NCBI GenBank assembly: GCA_900754075.1
Contig: CAAEBN010000029.1
Location: 1-30,879 of the forward strand
Direction: 5' to 3'
From: an uncultured Collinsella sp.
GTDB lineage: Bacteria > Actinomycetota > Coriobacteriia > Coriobacteriales > Coriobacteriaceae
DNA length: 30,879 bases
Made by a program: the position numbers and the translations under genes. Position 1 is the stretch's first letter. Every line of letters starts with the position of its first letter. Positions 6,710 to 15,535 of the stretch are shown in pieces. The notes beneath the pieces are model-generated. The model was not told where the DNA came from. It did no database searches and worked only from the letters and a program-made list of their open reading frames with translations.

Positions 6710-8173
6710 CTACTCCATCATGTCGAGGACGGAGGGGCGCAGCTCGCTCTCGGCAGCCTCGGGATCGGTCTCGCGCAGGCGGTTGATGTAGCGGTTGTAC
6801 CACATCACGGCAAGGCCCAGGAAGACAACCACGCCGCCAACGTTGTAGACCAGCGTCAGCCACAGCGGCTGATCGAGCGGAATGGTGCCGCAGATAAGCA
6901 CGAAGCAGAAGACCACAAGCAGGAATGCAGCAACGACCAGACCGAAGGTACGCAAGCCCATGCGGAAGTCACGGGGAGCGGTGTCGAAGTTCTTGCGCAG
7001 CATAAAGTAGGCAAGCAAAATCAGCAGCGGTGGGAGCAGAGCGGTGGCAGCCGTCATGTTGGTGACGATCATGAGCAGGTCGTCGAGGTTGCCGGAGCCC
7101 AAGGCCGGGATGATCAGGATGGGGACGACGATGGCGAACTGCAGCCAGGCAGCGCGGGCGGGAATGCCGTGCTCGTTGAGCTCGACGATCTTGCTACCAA
7201 AGACGCCCTTGGGGATCTCGGTGAAGAAAACCTTGATGGGAGCAGAGGTCCACATCATGAGGGAGCCCAGCGTGGCGGCGAGAAGGATCAAGCCGATGGC
7301 GCGCGTAGACACTTCCATGGGAATGCCAAAGTGGGCAAAGACAGCGCCGAATACGTCGAAGATACCGGTGGAGATGGCAACGCCGCCCTCGGGGATGAAC
7401 AGGTTAACCAGCAGCGAAGCGCCTGCATACAGAAGGCCGATGGTCAGACCGGCGATAACGACGGTGCGCACGAAGGCCTTGACGCCACCCTTAAGGTCGT
7501 TAAGGAACACGCCGACAGACTCAGCGCCGCCAACGCCCTGGATGATCCAGGCAAGCGTACCGAAGAAGCCCCACGCAGTTGCGAAGTTGCTCATGTCGGG
7601 AGCCATGTTAGCGGGAGTAGGAGCCGTAGCGAACTCAACGCCGCCAAAGGCAGCAGCCAGGGACAGCAGGATGAACACGGCGGTCAGGCCGAGAGCCGCG
7701 GTCGAACCGAAGGAGGAAATGGAGCCGATCCACTTAGCGCCCTTGGTCGAAACCCACGTGGCGATAGCAAAGACGACGATCTCGATAATGGTGATCCACA
7801 GCTGCGAAAGCTCGGCGTTGGCACCAAAGAACACGTAGCTCGCGTAGATGATGACGTTGGGCAGGACGGACGCAAAGAAGAACAGGTTAACGAACCAGTA
7901 GCTAAATGCCGTCAGGAACGCCCAGCGACCACCCATCGAGGTCTTAACCCATGCGTACACGCCCGACTCGGAGTCCTTGTTGAGGCCGACGAACTCGGCG
8001 GTAACCAGGGTATAGGGGACAAAGTACAAAAGCGTGGCGAAAAAGAACGACGGCGCTGCTGCCAAGCCGATGGCCGCGTTGTTGTTGATGATGTTCTTGA
8101 TACCGAACACGGCGGCGACCGTCATGCCCAGCAGAGCGAACGAACCAATCGTTCCTCGTTTTTCAGAGCTCAT
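6710..8173 (-). CDS. APC-superfamily amino-acid permease (YjeM/GadC-like)
   Basis: A 487-residue, roughly 12-helix membrane protein. The N-terminal segment GTIGSFALLGMTVAAVFGIK, followed by a glutamate-bearing helix and SESGVYAWVKTSMGGRWAF, matches the amino-acid/polyamine antiporter branch of the APC superfamily. Its layout is closest to E. coli YjeM and the glutamate/GABA antiporters. It should move an amino acid across the membrane; substrate and exchange partner cannot be read from sequence. The ATG at 8173 is preferred over a TTG at 8185 because GGGAGGGC lies directly before it. It is probably a single-gene transcript, with its own terminator and a 153-nt gap to ebgC. Confidence 0.88.
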   Translation of the reverse strand: MSSEKRGTIGSFALLGMTVAAVFGIKNIINNNAAIGLAAAPSFFFATLLYFVPYTLVTAEFVGLNKDSESGVYAWVKTSMGGRWAFLTAFSYWFVNLFFFASVLPNVIIYASYVFFGANAELSQLWITIIEIVVFAIATWVSTKGAKWIGSISSFGSTAALGLTAVFILLSLAAAFGGVEFATAPTPANMAPDMSNFATAWGFFGTLAWIIQGVGGAESVGVFLNDLKGGVKAFVRTVVIAGLTIGLLYAGASLLVNLFIPEGGVAISTGIFDVFGAVFAHFGIPMEVSTRAIGLILLAATLGSLMMWTSAPIKVFFTEIPKGVFGSKIVELNEHGIPARAAWLQFAIVVPILIIPALGSGNLDDLLMIVTNMTAATALLPPLLILLAYFMLRKNFDTAPRDFRMGLRTFGLVVAAFLLVVFCFVLICGTIPLDQPLWLTLVYNVGGVVVFLGLAVMWYNRYINRLRETDPEAAESELRPSVLDMME

Positions 8174-8247
8174 AAGCCCTCCCAATCATCTGTTAAATGT
8201 CATCTAATACCGTCCGAGCTGCAAGTGCAATCGCGGACGGCGCACCT

Positions 8248-8295
8248 GCTAAGGGGAATGGGGAAAAGGGAGTCAACAAAGCCATCCCCCTTAGC
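8248..8295. promoter_or_regulatory. Hairpin between ebgC and the permease gene
   Basis: Arms GCTAAGGGGAATGG (8248-8261) and CCATCCCCCTTAGC (8282-8295) pair with one mismatch across a 20-nt loop. There is no T-run on the minus strand. It may end ebgC transcription with a factor or lie in the permease leader; the sequence does not decide. Confidence 0.4.
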
Positions 8296-8326
8296 GGCGC
8301 GAAGCAAACGCCCAAACGGACGAATA

Positions 8327-8782
8327 CTACTTGTTGGGGAAGGAATAACCTTCGACCGTCACGTGCAGTACCACGACGCGGGGATCCGAAGCCTCGGCGA
8401 TAACACGGTAGGCCTCGTCAATTTCGACGACGGCAACGCCGCCGGCGGGAATTGTCACGGTCTCCCCCGCCCCCTCAAAGCGCTCGCGATCATCGATATC
8501 GCTGTAAGCGCGGGTGCAGGTGAGGCCTGCCTTGGGGGCAACCTCGACGGTCAGGTCGCCGTCGAGCGGAGCGAGCACGGCATGGTAGCGACGGTGACCG
8601 ACCAGGTCGGCGGTTGCGGCCTCGCGGGCATAGACCCACCAGTACACCAACGAGTCGCCGATGGAGTACGCCACGTCGTGCTGCAGGTCGGCAACACCAT
8701 CGAGCGCCTGGCCGGTGCGCATCCACTTCTTGACGGACTTCATCTGAGCGTCGAAATCGGCGCGCGAGTTAAAGACATGCAT
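8327..8782 (-). CDS. ebgC: Beta-galactosidase small subunit, EbgC-like (YhcH/YjgK/YiaL fold)
   Basis: A 151-residue protein, close to the 149 residues of E. coli EbgC, with the cupin-like YhcH/YjgK/YiaL pattern (HDVAYSIGDSLVYWWVYARE, then GHRRYHAVLAPLDGD). EbgC associates with EbgA and is needed for full lactase activity. The gene begins 3 nt after the ebgA stop, with an AAGGAGG ribosome site that straddles the ebgA end, so the two are translationally linked. The product VYWWVYAREAATADLV keeps the aromatic-rich stretch of the family. Some members of this fold are sugar-processing enzymes on their own, but the gene order makes the EbgC role the best reading. Confidence 0.9.
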   Translation of the reverse strand: MHVFNSRADFDAQMKSVKKWMRTGQALDGVADLQHDVAYSIGDSLVYWWVYAREAATADLVGHRRYHAVLAPLDGDLTVEVAPKAGLTCTRAYSDIDDRERFEGAGETVTIPAGGVAVVEIDEAYRVIAEASDPRVVVLHVTVEGYSFPNK

Positions 8783-8785
8783 AAC

Positions 8786-11700
8786 TTATGCCTCCTTAAT
8801 GGGTGCCAGCGCCTGAGCCAGATCGGCAGACGTCAGCGGTCGCAGGGACACCTCAAAGCTGAAGCTCTCAAAACGGGTGCGATAGGAATCGAGCACCTCG
8901 GAACCCCAAGAGTTCGAGCCAAGGCCGAGCAACTGGTCGTTGATGTTGACCGTGACCGTATCGCCCTTGACAAGGTCGTAGACGTGCTCGGCGTTATCGA
9001 TGGCCTCGCAGCTATAGGGCCATGCCGAAAATGAGAACGGGTTGGAGGCGGCGTCAGCCGGACGGGTCACCAGCACGCCGTCGCCATGGCCAGAGCGCAG
9101 GGCGACCCAGCGGGTACCCTCGCGGTTGGCGCAGTCCTGGGGCATAACGTAGGGCGTGAACATGTCGTCGACCGTAGTGCGGTAATGACCGACCGGGTTG
9201 GCGCGCAGCGAGTCCGGATAGTTCTCGCCCGGGCCGTGTCCATACCACTCGACGGCACGATCACAACCGGGAACCTCGAAGGAGATGCCGATGCGCGGGA
9301 TAATGTCCGAATAGTCGCCGTAGGGCTCGCCGGAAACCTTGAGGTCGACGCGGCCACTCGGAAGCACGGTATAGACGAGCTCGACGCGCATGCCGAACGC
9401 GCGGACGGGAGGAGCGATACGCTGGCTCACGGTAACGACGACCGCATTGCCGTCCTGCTTCCAAGAAACATTGCGGGTAGACGTCTGCATCACATCGATG
9501 AAGTTATCCTTCCACAGGGAGTCGTACTCCTGAGCGTGGTTATCGACGAGCGGATGCCAAAAACCAACCTGGGGACCGGAGGTCATGACGTCGCGACCGG
9601 ATGCCTTCCACTCGCTCACGGTACCGTTGACCTTGCTGAAGGTCAGCTCGCCGTTGAGGGAGCGAATGCGAATCTCCTGCTCGGTCTCCTCGACCGTAAG
9701 CTCAGGACGAGCGGGGGCGGCAATTGCCGGCGCCGGATGGTTTGCGATGGCAAACTGGCTTGCACCCAGTTGGAACATCGGCTCGCACCAGGCGTGAGCC
9801 GCCATGGTGTAGGCGTGCACGGTCAGCAGGGTCTCGCCCACTGCGGCCTCGCGAATCACCAGCGGAAGCTGGACGGACTCGCCGGGGGCAACCGCACCGG
9901 GCATGAGCGTCTTGCGGCAGACCACGTCGCCGTCCACCAGGGTCTCCGCCGACAGGCAGACATCCTCGAGGGTGGTAAACCAACGCTTGTTGGTGACGGT
10001 CAGCTCGCCCGCCTCGGCATCGTAGGCCATGCGAACCGGGCAGATGACCTGGCCGTACTCGGTAAGGCCCGGGCTCGGCTGCTGCCAGGGGAACACCATG
10101 CCGTCGATGCAGAAGTTGCTGTTGTTGGGGTAATCGCCGTTGTCGCCGCCATACATGTCGTAGGCAACGCCGTCCTCGGTCACAGCAGCCAAACCGTGGT
10201 CGCACCATTCCCAAATAAACTGGCCTTGGATGCAATCCCAGCGATCGAAGACCTCCTGGTACTCGGACAGGCCTCCGGGACCATTACCCATGGAGTGGCC
10301 GTACTCGCAGTTGATGCGCGGCTTGGGGAACGGATGCTCGCCAAAGTCGTTCATCTGCGACACGCGGGAGTACATGGTGGAAATGACGTCGACGGTATCG
10401 GCGTTGCGATCCTCCTCGTAGTGGACCGGACGACCGTCGAGCTCGTGAGCTTTGGCGTACATCGCGCGGATGTTGCAGCCATAGCCGCTCTCGTTGCCCA
10501 TCGACCACATGATGATGCACGCGTGGTTGCGCTCCTGCATCACCAGGCGTTCGATGCGGTCGACGTAAGCCGGCTCCCAGGCAGGGTCGTCGGTGACCAG
10601 GGCGATATTGCCGATATTCTCGAAGCCGTGGCTCTCCATATCGGTCTCGGCGACCAGCATGATGCCGTACTCGTCGCACAGCTCGTAGAAGCGCGGGTCG
10701 TTGGCGTAGTGGGACGTGCGCACCGCGTTGATGTTGTGCTGCTTCATGAGCTCCAGGTCGCGGCGCATGCGCTCGAGACCCACGGCGCGGCCCTTGTGAT
10801 CGTCGTGGTCGTGGCGGTTGACGCCATGCATCTTAAAGTAAGTGCCGTTGAGGTAGATATGATTGCCCTCAACCGCCACCTCGGCAAGACCCTGGCGATG
10901 CGGAACGTACTCGCTGACCTCGTCGCCGTCGTAGACCTCAAACGTAAGGTCGTAGAGGAAGGGGTCCTCGGGGTTCCAGAAGTGGGCATCGGCAACGCTG
11001 CACTCGGCATGGCCGTCGACGCACTCGCCTGTAGCGACCACATTCTGGCCATCGCTGAGCGCATACACAACGCGGCTTGCGCCCTCGGCAACCGTATCGA
11101 GCGTGATCAGAGCGGCATCGCCCTCGCGGTGCGTGCGGAACCTAAAGTCGACCAGATGCGCGGCGGGACGCTGCATAAGATACACATCGCGGAAGATGCC
11201 CGATGCCCACCACATGTCCTGGTCCTCGATGTAGCTACCATCGCTGTACTGCAGAACCTTGACCGCAAACAGGTTGTCGCCCTCGACGAGCGCGTCGGTC
11301 ACGTCAAACTCGGCGGACAGGCGCGAACCCTTGGTCATGCCGATAAACTTGCCGTTGACATACAGCTCGCCGTAGCTCTCGATACCGTCGAAGCGAATGA
11401 TCTCGCGAGCGCCGGCAGGCACGGCGGGAAGATTGACGATGCGCTGGTACACGCCCGTGGGATCGTCAGAGGGAACGAACGGCTGGTCCACCGGGAACGG
11501 GAAACCCTCGTCGGTGTAGGCAAGGTTGCCATAACCATCCACCTGCCACAGGTGCGGAACCTCCACGTGATCCCACGCGGGCTCGTACGTGGAGAGCTCC
11601 TCGTTGGAGACGGCAGCAGGCCCCTCAAAGAGGCGGAACTGCCACGAGCCGGACAGCTGGACAAACCCGCGCGACAGCTCGCGGCTGTACGTAGCGGCGA

Positions 11701-11794
11701 GATCGGCGGTCTCGTAACCCATAAAGTACGCATGGGGTGCCAGGCGGTTCCTGTGGGTGAGCGCTTGGTTTTCCCAATCGTTAATGGCGTCCAT
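8786..11794 (-). CDS. ebgA: Beta-galactosidase large subunit (GH2), EbgA-like
   Basis: A 1002-residue glycoside hydrolase family 2 enzyme with the five-domain LacZ/EbgA order: sugar-binding jelly roll (about 45-215), immunoglobulin-like domain, TIM barrel (about 310-600), second Ig-like domain and C-terminal beta-galactosidase small-chain domain. The acid/base is Glu435 in MWSMGNESGYG and the nucleophile is Glu497 in INCEYGHSMGNG. It hydrolyses lactose and related beta-galactosides in the cytoplasm, since no signal peptide is seen. EbgA of E. coli is 1030 residues, so length fits. It is co-transcribed with ebgC and preceded by three CAACCGGTTG operators, with a LacI-type regulator gene divergent to it. 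AAAGGAG precedes the ATG. Confidence 0.95.
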   Translation of the reverse strand: MDAINDWENQALTHRNRLAPHAYFMGYETADLAATYSRELSRGFVQLSGSWQFRLFEGPAAVSNEELSTYEPAWDHVEVPHLWQVDGYGNLAYTDEGFPFPVDQPFVPSDDPTGVYQRIVNLPAVPAGAREIIRFDGIESYGELYVNGKFIGMTKGSRLSAEFDVTDALVEGDNLFAVKVLQYSDGSYIEDQDMWWASGIFRDVYLMQRPAAHLVDFRFRTHREGDAALITLDTVAEGASRVVYALSDGQNVVATGECVDGHAECSVADAHFWNPEDPFLYDLTFEVYDGDEVSEYVPHRQGLAEVAVEGNHIYLNGTYFKMHGVNRHDHDDHKGRAVGLERMRRDLELMKQHNINAVRTSHYANDPRFYELCDEYGIMLVAETDMESHGFENIGNIALVTDDPAWEPAYVDRIERLVMQERNHACIIMWSMGNESGYGCNIRAMYAKAHELDGRPVHYEEDRNADTVDVISTMYSRVSQMNDFGEHPFPKPRINCEYGHSMGNGPGGLSEYQEVFDRWDCIQGQFIWEWCDHGLAAVTEDGVAYDMYGGDNGDYPNNSNFCIDGMVFPWQQPSPGLTEYGQVICPVRMAYDAEAGELTVTNKRWFTTLEDVCLSAETLVDGDVVCRKTLMPGAVAPGESVQLPLVIREAAVGETLLTVHAYTMAAHAWCEPMFQLGASQFAIANHPAPAIAAPARPELTVEETEQEIRIRSLNGELTFSKVNGTVSEWKASGRDVMTSGPQVGFWHPLVDNHAQEYDSLWKDNFIDVMQTSTRNVSWKQDGNAVVVTVSQRIAPPVRAFGMRVELVYTVLPSGRVDLKVSGEPYGDYSDIIPRIGISFEVPGCDRAVEWYGHGPGENYPDSLRANPVGHYRTTVDDMFTPYVMPQDCANREGTRWVALRSGHGDGVLVTRPADAASNPFSFSAWPYSCEAIDNAEHVYDLVKGDTVTVNINDQLLGLGSNSWGSEVLDSYRTRFESFSFEVSLRPLTSADLAQALAPIKEA

Positions 11795-11829
11795 GGTGAT
11801 GCTCCTTTGTCATCGTAGTGATTCTTGTG

Positions 11830-11926
11830 CAACCGGTTGTCCTTATCTTACGGGCGATGTAAAAAACTGTGCAACCGGTTGTCCGCTGAACGGTCGATTT
11901 GGTCGGGTTAACGGTGCAACCGGTTG
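11830..11926 (-). promoter_or_regulatory. ebgAC promoter with three LacI-type operators
   Basis: The palindrome CAACCGGTTG occurs three times: 11830-11839, 11872-11881 and 11917-11926, each preceded by TG on the plus strand. It has the central CG of LacI-family sites. On the minus strand TTGCAC (11869-11874) and TAAGAT (11845-11850) form a promoter with an 18-nt spacer. The middle operator overlaps the -35 and the first one overlaps the expected start point. Centre spacings are 42 and 45 bp, near four helical turns, which would favour looping by a tetrameric repressor. The regulator gene at 12171 is the obvious ligand. Confidence 0.82.
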
Positions 11927-12170
11927 TACAACCGCGACACTTATGTCACCCTGAGTATCGAAACTCAGCGCAAGACATCGTTCTTAAGCTCGTAGGCAAC
12001 CGCCACGCCCGCTGATATCTCACCCATACGAGACGTATTCGATTGCGGCTTGGTTGCAAAACGACACCGGTCACCGGATATCATGAACGCTGTTCAGGCG
12101 CACTATAGTAAGCTGTATCCGCACCAGCCCGTATCAGCGACAACATCGACCGCATTCTCCAGGAGACGCC

Positions 12171-13187
12171 ATGACCCAACCAGTTCGCACCGCATCTACG
12201 CTTGCCGAGGTTGCCGCAGCTGCCGGCGTGTCGCGCTCCACGGCATCGCGCGCTCTCAACGATTCGCCCCGCATTAGCGAGGAAACCAAAAAGCGCGTCC
12301 GCGCGGCGGCCAAGGAAGTCAATTTTGTCCCCAACGCTCGTGGCCGAGCGCTCGCTGTCGGGCGCACGGAAATCATCGCCGTGCTCGTGACCGAGCCCCT
12401 GAGTGAACTCTTCAGCGACCCCACCTATAGCGAGTTTTTGAGCGGCATTACCGAGGAACTGTCGGAGTCGTCCTATCTGCCCGTTATCTTGCAGGCGTCT
12501 TCTACGCATGAGCGCAACCGTGCACGCGAGCACTTTGAGCGCCGCTCGTTCGACGCTGTGATCGACGTCTCCCCCTACAAGGGCAGCGAGCTGCTCGAGG
12601 TGCTGCGCGAGCTGGGCGTACCCACCGTGTTGTGCGGCCAGCTCGAGGGCCACCCCTATCGCGATGTGTTCTCGACGGTCTACTCTGACGACGAAGAGGG
12701 CGGACACTTTGCGGCACTCGCCATGAAGGAACGCGGGCGCAAAGATATCGTCGCCGTGTTGGGACCGCAAGACAACCCCGCTGTTGTCGACCGCCTGCGC
12801 GGCTACCGTGCCGTCTTGGGCGAAGACCTCCCAGACGCAAACGTTATCTATACCGGCTGGAACAACGGAGACGGCTATCAGGCCATGCACCAGATCCTCG
12901 CGCGCGAGATTGCTTTCGATGGCGTGCTCTGCGGATCGGACCGTATCGCGGCTGGCGTCATCACCGCACTCAACGAGGCAGGCCTATCCGTTCCGGCGGA
13001 CGTTTCTGTCGTCGGCTTCGACGATCACGAGATTGCGACGCGCTGCGTCCCCGCGCTCACGACCGTCCGCCAGCCCCTGCGCGAAGAAGGCCACATGGCC
13101 GCCAACATTGCGCTCGACATGATCAAGGGTGCCGAGCCCACCACCTCCGTGATGCACATGCAGCTGATCCAGAGAGACTCGCTATAA
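12171..13187 (+). CDS. LacI-family repressor, probable regulator of ebgAC
   Basis: A 338-residue protein. The N-terminal HTH (residues about 10-56) reads TLAEVAAAAGVSRSTASRAL and is followed by the hinge NFVPNARGRAL. The rest is a periplasmic-binding-protein-like sensor domain with GVLCGSDRIAAG and SVVGFDDHEIATRCVPALTT. Such proteins repress sugar operons and release DNA on binding a sugar. It is divergent from ebgA, and the three CAACCGGTTG sites lie in the shared 376-nt region. The inducer is probably a beta-galactoside or a derivative, which is inferred. GGAG lies before the ATG. The gene's own promoter is unclear; TATAGT near 12106 is a possible -10. Confidence 0.92.
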   Translation: MTQPVRTASTLAEVAAAAGVSRSTASRALNDSPRISEETKKRVRAAAKEVNFVPNARGRALAVGRTEIIAVLVTEPLSELFSDPTYSEFLSGITEELSESSYLPVILQASSTHERNRAREHFERRSFDAVIDVSPYKGSELLEVLRELGVPTVLCGQLEGHPYRDVFSTVYSDDEEGGHFAALAMKERGRKDIVAVLGPQDNPAVVDRLRGYRAVLGEDLPDANVIYTGWNNGDGYQAMHQILAREIAFDGVLCGSDRIAAGVITALNEAGLSVPADVSVVGFDDHEIATRCVPALTTVRQPLREEGHMAANIALDMIKGAEPTTSVMHMQLIQRDSL

Positions 13188-13195
13188 GAAACTGA

Positions 13196-13235
13196 GGCAG
13201 GCTTTCCGCCAGACAGTTGTTGCGGAAAGCCTGCC
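13196..13235 (+). terminator. Terminator-like hairpin after the LacI-type gene
   Basis: GGCAGGCTTTCCGC (13196-13209) pairs perfectly with GCGGAAAGCCTGCC (13222-13235), followed by CCGTTTTG. It begins 8 nt after the stop codon. It is also the first of three look-alike hairpins with different stem sequences (see 13256-13299 and 13318-13360). Confidence 0.7.
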
Positions 13236-13255
13236 CCGTTTTGAGCGCTCATTCT

Positions 13256-13408
13256 GGGGCACAGTTTCCGTTAGACAGCTCAACCGGAAACTGTGCCCCA
13301 TTAATTTGCCGAATTCTGGGTCGCGCTTTCCCAGAGGACCCCTTTGGGAAAGCGCGACCCATTCCGGACGCAGATTCCGGGATGCACTTTCCGCGACGCC
13401 CGGTCATC
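13256..13408. repeat. Array of look-alike hairpins (two intact, one decayed)
   Basis: Two perfect 15-bp stems, at 13256-13270/13285-13299 and 13318-13332/13346-13360, have 13-14-nt loops. Together with 13196-13235 they share a TTTCC string at the loop-proximal end and its complement GGAAA. The outer stem bases differ but remain paired. Their loops are also alike: CAGACAG, TTAGACAG and AGAGGACC. A fourth unit near 13379-13408 keeps a GGGATGCACTTTCCGCG left arm but only ATCCC of the right arm. Confidence 0.65.
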
Positions 13409-13437
13409 CCAAGCCCTCACAATCTCGGCGCATAAAA

Positions 13438-13468
13438 AACGAGGGAAGGCACGCGTCCTTCCCTCGTT
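13438..13468 (-). terminator. Rho-independent terminator of aspS
   Basis: A perfect 12-bp stem, AACGAGGGAAGG and CCTTCCCTCGTT, with a 7-nt loop. On the minus strand it is followed by TTTTATG, giving a run of six T with the stem end. It lies 23 nt after the aspS stop. Confidence 0.9.
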
Positions 13469-13491
13469 GCGGGCAATATGTAGCCGCTCGC

Positions 13492-15279
13492 CTACATCAG
13501 GCGCAGGCTGACGTCCTTGAGCTGGGCGCCGGAAACGGCACTCGGGGCGCCCGACATGAGGTCGGAGCCGCTGGCCGTCTTGGGGAACGCCATGACATCG
13601 CGGATGGAGTCGGAGCCGGTGAGCAGCATGCACACGCGGTCCAGACCCAGAGCAAAACCGCCCATCGGGGGCGCACCAAACTTGAGCGCCTCCATGAGGA
13701 AGCCGAACTGAGACTCGGCACGCTCCTCGGTAAAGCCCAGGAGCTTGAGCATGGACATCTGCATCTCGGCGTTGTGGATACGCATACCGCCGCCGCCGGC
13801 CTCAAAGCCGTCCATGACAAAGTCGTAGGTGCAAGAACCGGCTGCCAACGGGTCGGCCTCGATCTTGGCGATGTCGGTCTCGGTCGGCAGGGTGAAGGGC
13901 TGATGCTCGGCAGCGTAGGCCTTGCGGTCCTCATCCCAGTGGAACAGCGGGAAGTTGACGACCCACAGGAAGTCGTGGCCCTCGCGCTTGATCTCGAGCG
14001 CATTGGCCATGTGGGAACGCATGCCGCCCAGAATCTCGTCAGAGAGCAGGCGCGGGCCGGCGGCGAACATCACAAGGTCGCCGGGCTCGACGTCCATGCG
14101 CTCGCGCAGAGCCGCCATCTCCTCGTCCGAGAAGAACTTGACGATGGGGCTGTTGATGGAGCCGTCCTCGCGGAAGGCAATCCAGGCCAAGCCCTTGGCG
14201 CCAAACGTGGAGGCCACGCCGGCGAGCTTATCGATCTTGGCACGTGCCCAGGCACCAGCGCCCTTGGCGTTGATGGCCTTGACGACAGAGCCCTCCTCGT
14301 TTGCGGCAGTCGCAAAGACCTTGAACTTGGAGTTGGCAAAGATGTCAGTCAGGTCGACCAGGTGCATGCCATAGCGGGTATCGGGCTTGTCGGAGCCATA
14401 GGTGTCCATGGCCTCCCAGTAGTTCATGCGACGCAGCGGCGTGGGCATCTCGACACCCATGCGGCCGAAGGCATCGGCCAGGACCTCTTCGAGCGCGCTC
14501 ATGACATCGTTCTGGTCCACGAAGGACATCTCGATATCGACCTGGGTGAACTCGGGCTGACGGTCGGCACGCAGGTCCTCGTCGCGGAAGCACTTGGCAA
14601 CCTGGTAGTAGCGCTCGACGCCACCAACCATGAGCAGCTGCTTCAGAAGCTGCGGGGACTGCGGCAGGGCGTAGAAGTTGCCCGGCTGGATGCGGCTGGG
14701 GACGATGAAGTCGCGGGCGCCCTCGGGCGTGGACTTGAACAGGGAGGGCGTCTCGACCTCCATGAACTCACGGTTGTGCAGCGCCTCGCGAATGGCAAAG
14801 GTGAAGTCGGAGCGCAGCTTGAGGTTGGCCATCATCTCGGGACGACGGAGGTCCAGATAGCGATAGCGCAGACGGGTGTCCTCGCTCGTCTCGATGCCGT
14901 CCTCGATCTGGAACGGCGGAGTGACGGACGTGTTGAGCACCTCCGCGTGGTCGGTCAGGACCTCGATCTCACCGGTCGCGAGCTTGGTATTGGTGGTCTC
15001 CTCGCCACGGGCGCGCACGACGCCGTGGATCTTGATGGGCCACTCGGGACGCATGGTCTCGGCGATCTTAAAGGCGTCGCCGTCGGAGTGCTCGGGGTCG
15101 AAGGTGAGCTGCGTGATGCCCTCGCGGTCGCGAAGGTCGCAGAAAATAAGGCCGCCGTGGTCGCGGCGACGGCTCACCCAACCGGTGAGGGTGACCTCTT
15201 CGCCCACGTTCTCGAAGCGAAGCTCGCCGCAGGTACGGGTGTGCATGGAATGCTCATCGATGGGACGGGTCTGGCTCAT
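13492..15279 (-). CDS. aspS: Aspartate-tRNA ligase
   Basis: A 595-residue class II synthetase of the bacterial type. An N-terminal OB fold (residues about 15-110, with VTLTGWVSRRRDHGGLIF) precedes the catalytic core. Motif 2 is recognisable in FRDEDLRADRQPEFTQVDIE, a GAD insertion lies around residues 300-420, and motif 3 is FALGLDRVCMLLTG. It charges tRNA-Asp. Many coriobacteria lack AsnRS or use GatCAB, so it may be non-discriminating; this cannot be seen here. The start at 15279 has AAAGGAGG about 9 nt upstream; an internal Met at residue 12 is a possible alternative. A GC-rich hairpin (15307-15331) lies in the leader. It is divergent from serB. Confidence 0.96.
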   Translation of the reverse strand: MSQTRPIDEHSMHTRTCGELRFENVGEEVTLTGWVSRRRDHGGLIFCDLRDREGITQLTFDPEHSDGDAFKIAETMRPEWPIKIHGVVRARGEETTNTKLATGEIEVLTDHAEVLNTSVTPPFQIEDGIETSEDTRLRYRYLDLRRPEMMANLKLRSDFTFAIREALHNREFMEVETPSLFKSTPEGARDFIVPSRIQPGNFYALPQSPQLLKQLLMVGGVERYYQVAKCFRDEDLRADRQPEFTQVDIEMSFVDQNDVMSALEEVLADAFGRMGVEMPTPLRRMNYWEAMDTYGSDKPDTRYGMHLVDLTDIFANSKFKVFATAANEEGSVVKAINAKGAGAWARAKIDKLAGVASTFGAKGLAWIAFREDGSINSPIVKFFSDEEMAALRERMDVEPGDLVMFAAGPRLLSDEILGGMRSHMANALEIKREGHDFLWVVNFPLFHWDEDRKAYAAEHQPFTLPTETDIAKIEADPLAAGSCTYDFVMDGFEAGGGGMRIHNAEMQMSMLKLLGFTEERAESQFGFLMEALKFGAPPMGGFALGLDRVCMLLTGSDSIRDVMAFPKTASGSDLMSGAPSAVSGAQLKDVSLRLM

Positions 15280-15306
15280 ACCAGTGATCCTCCTTTATGG
15301 ATCTGT

Positions 15307-15331
15307 GCCGCCCCGTGTCGTTCCGGGCGGC
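15307..15331 (-). promoter_or_regulatory. Hairpin in the aspS leader
   Basis: GCCGCCC (15307-15313) pairs with GGGCGGC (15325-15331), about 28 nt before the aspS start. No T-box sequence is visible, so it is not recognisable as a tRNA-sensing leader. Confidence 0.35.
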
Positions 15332-15535
15332 GTCGTACAGATTTGCCCAGCCTGCGTAAACCGCGCAGCCAGACATGGCGTTCTATCTTATCGCACCTGT
15401 GTCGATGTGCCGTGGAAAAGTAGCTCCTGCCCAAAGACTTGACGGAGACGAAACAATTGACGCACCGCAGTGTCTGCCGACGCGCGCCACGTGCGACAAT
15501 GTGCCCCAATACAACCGCACTCGGAAAGGCCCCTC

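Noticed and set aside
9086..11818. A 910-codon open frame on the plus strand opposite ebgA.
   Set aside because: It mirrors a clear GH2 enzyme in the antisense phase that GC-rich codon bias keeps open; its translation shows no domain and is rich in V, G, H and A as expected for such shadows.
13196..13408. A CRISPR array, suggested by the regularly spaced palindromes.
   Set aside because: The units differ in sequence from one another, spacing is uneven and no cas gene is present.
15280..15440. A possible T-box leader before aspS.
   Set aside because: Only a simple GC hairpin is present; no T-box sequence or specifier-loop layout could be seen.
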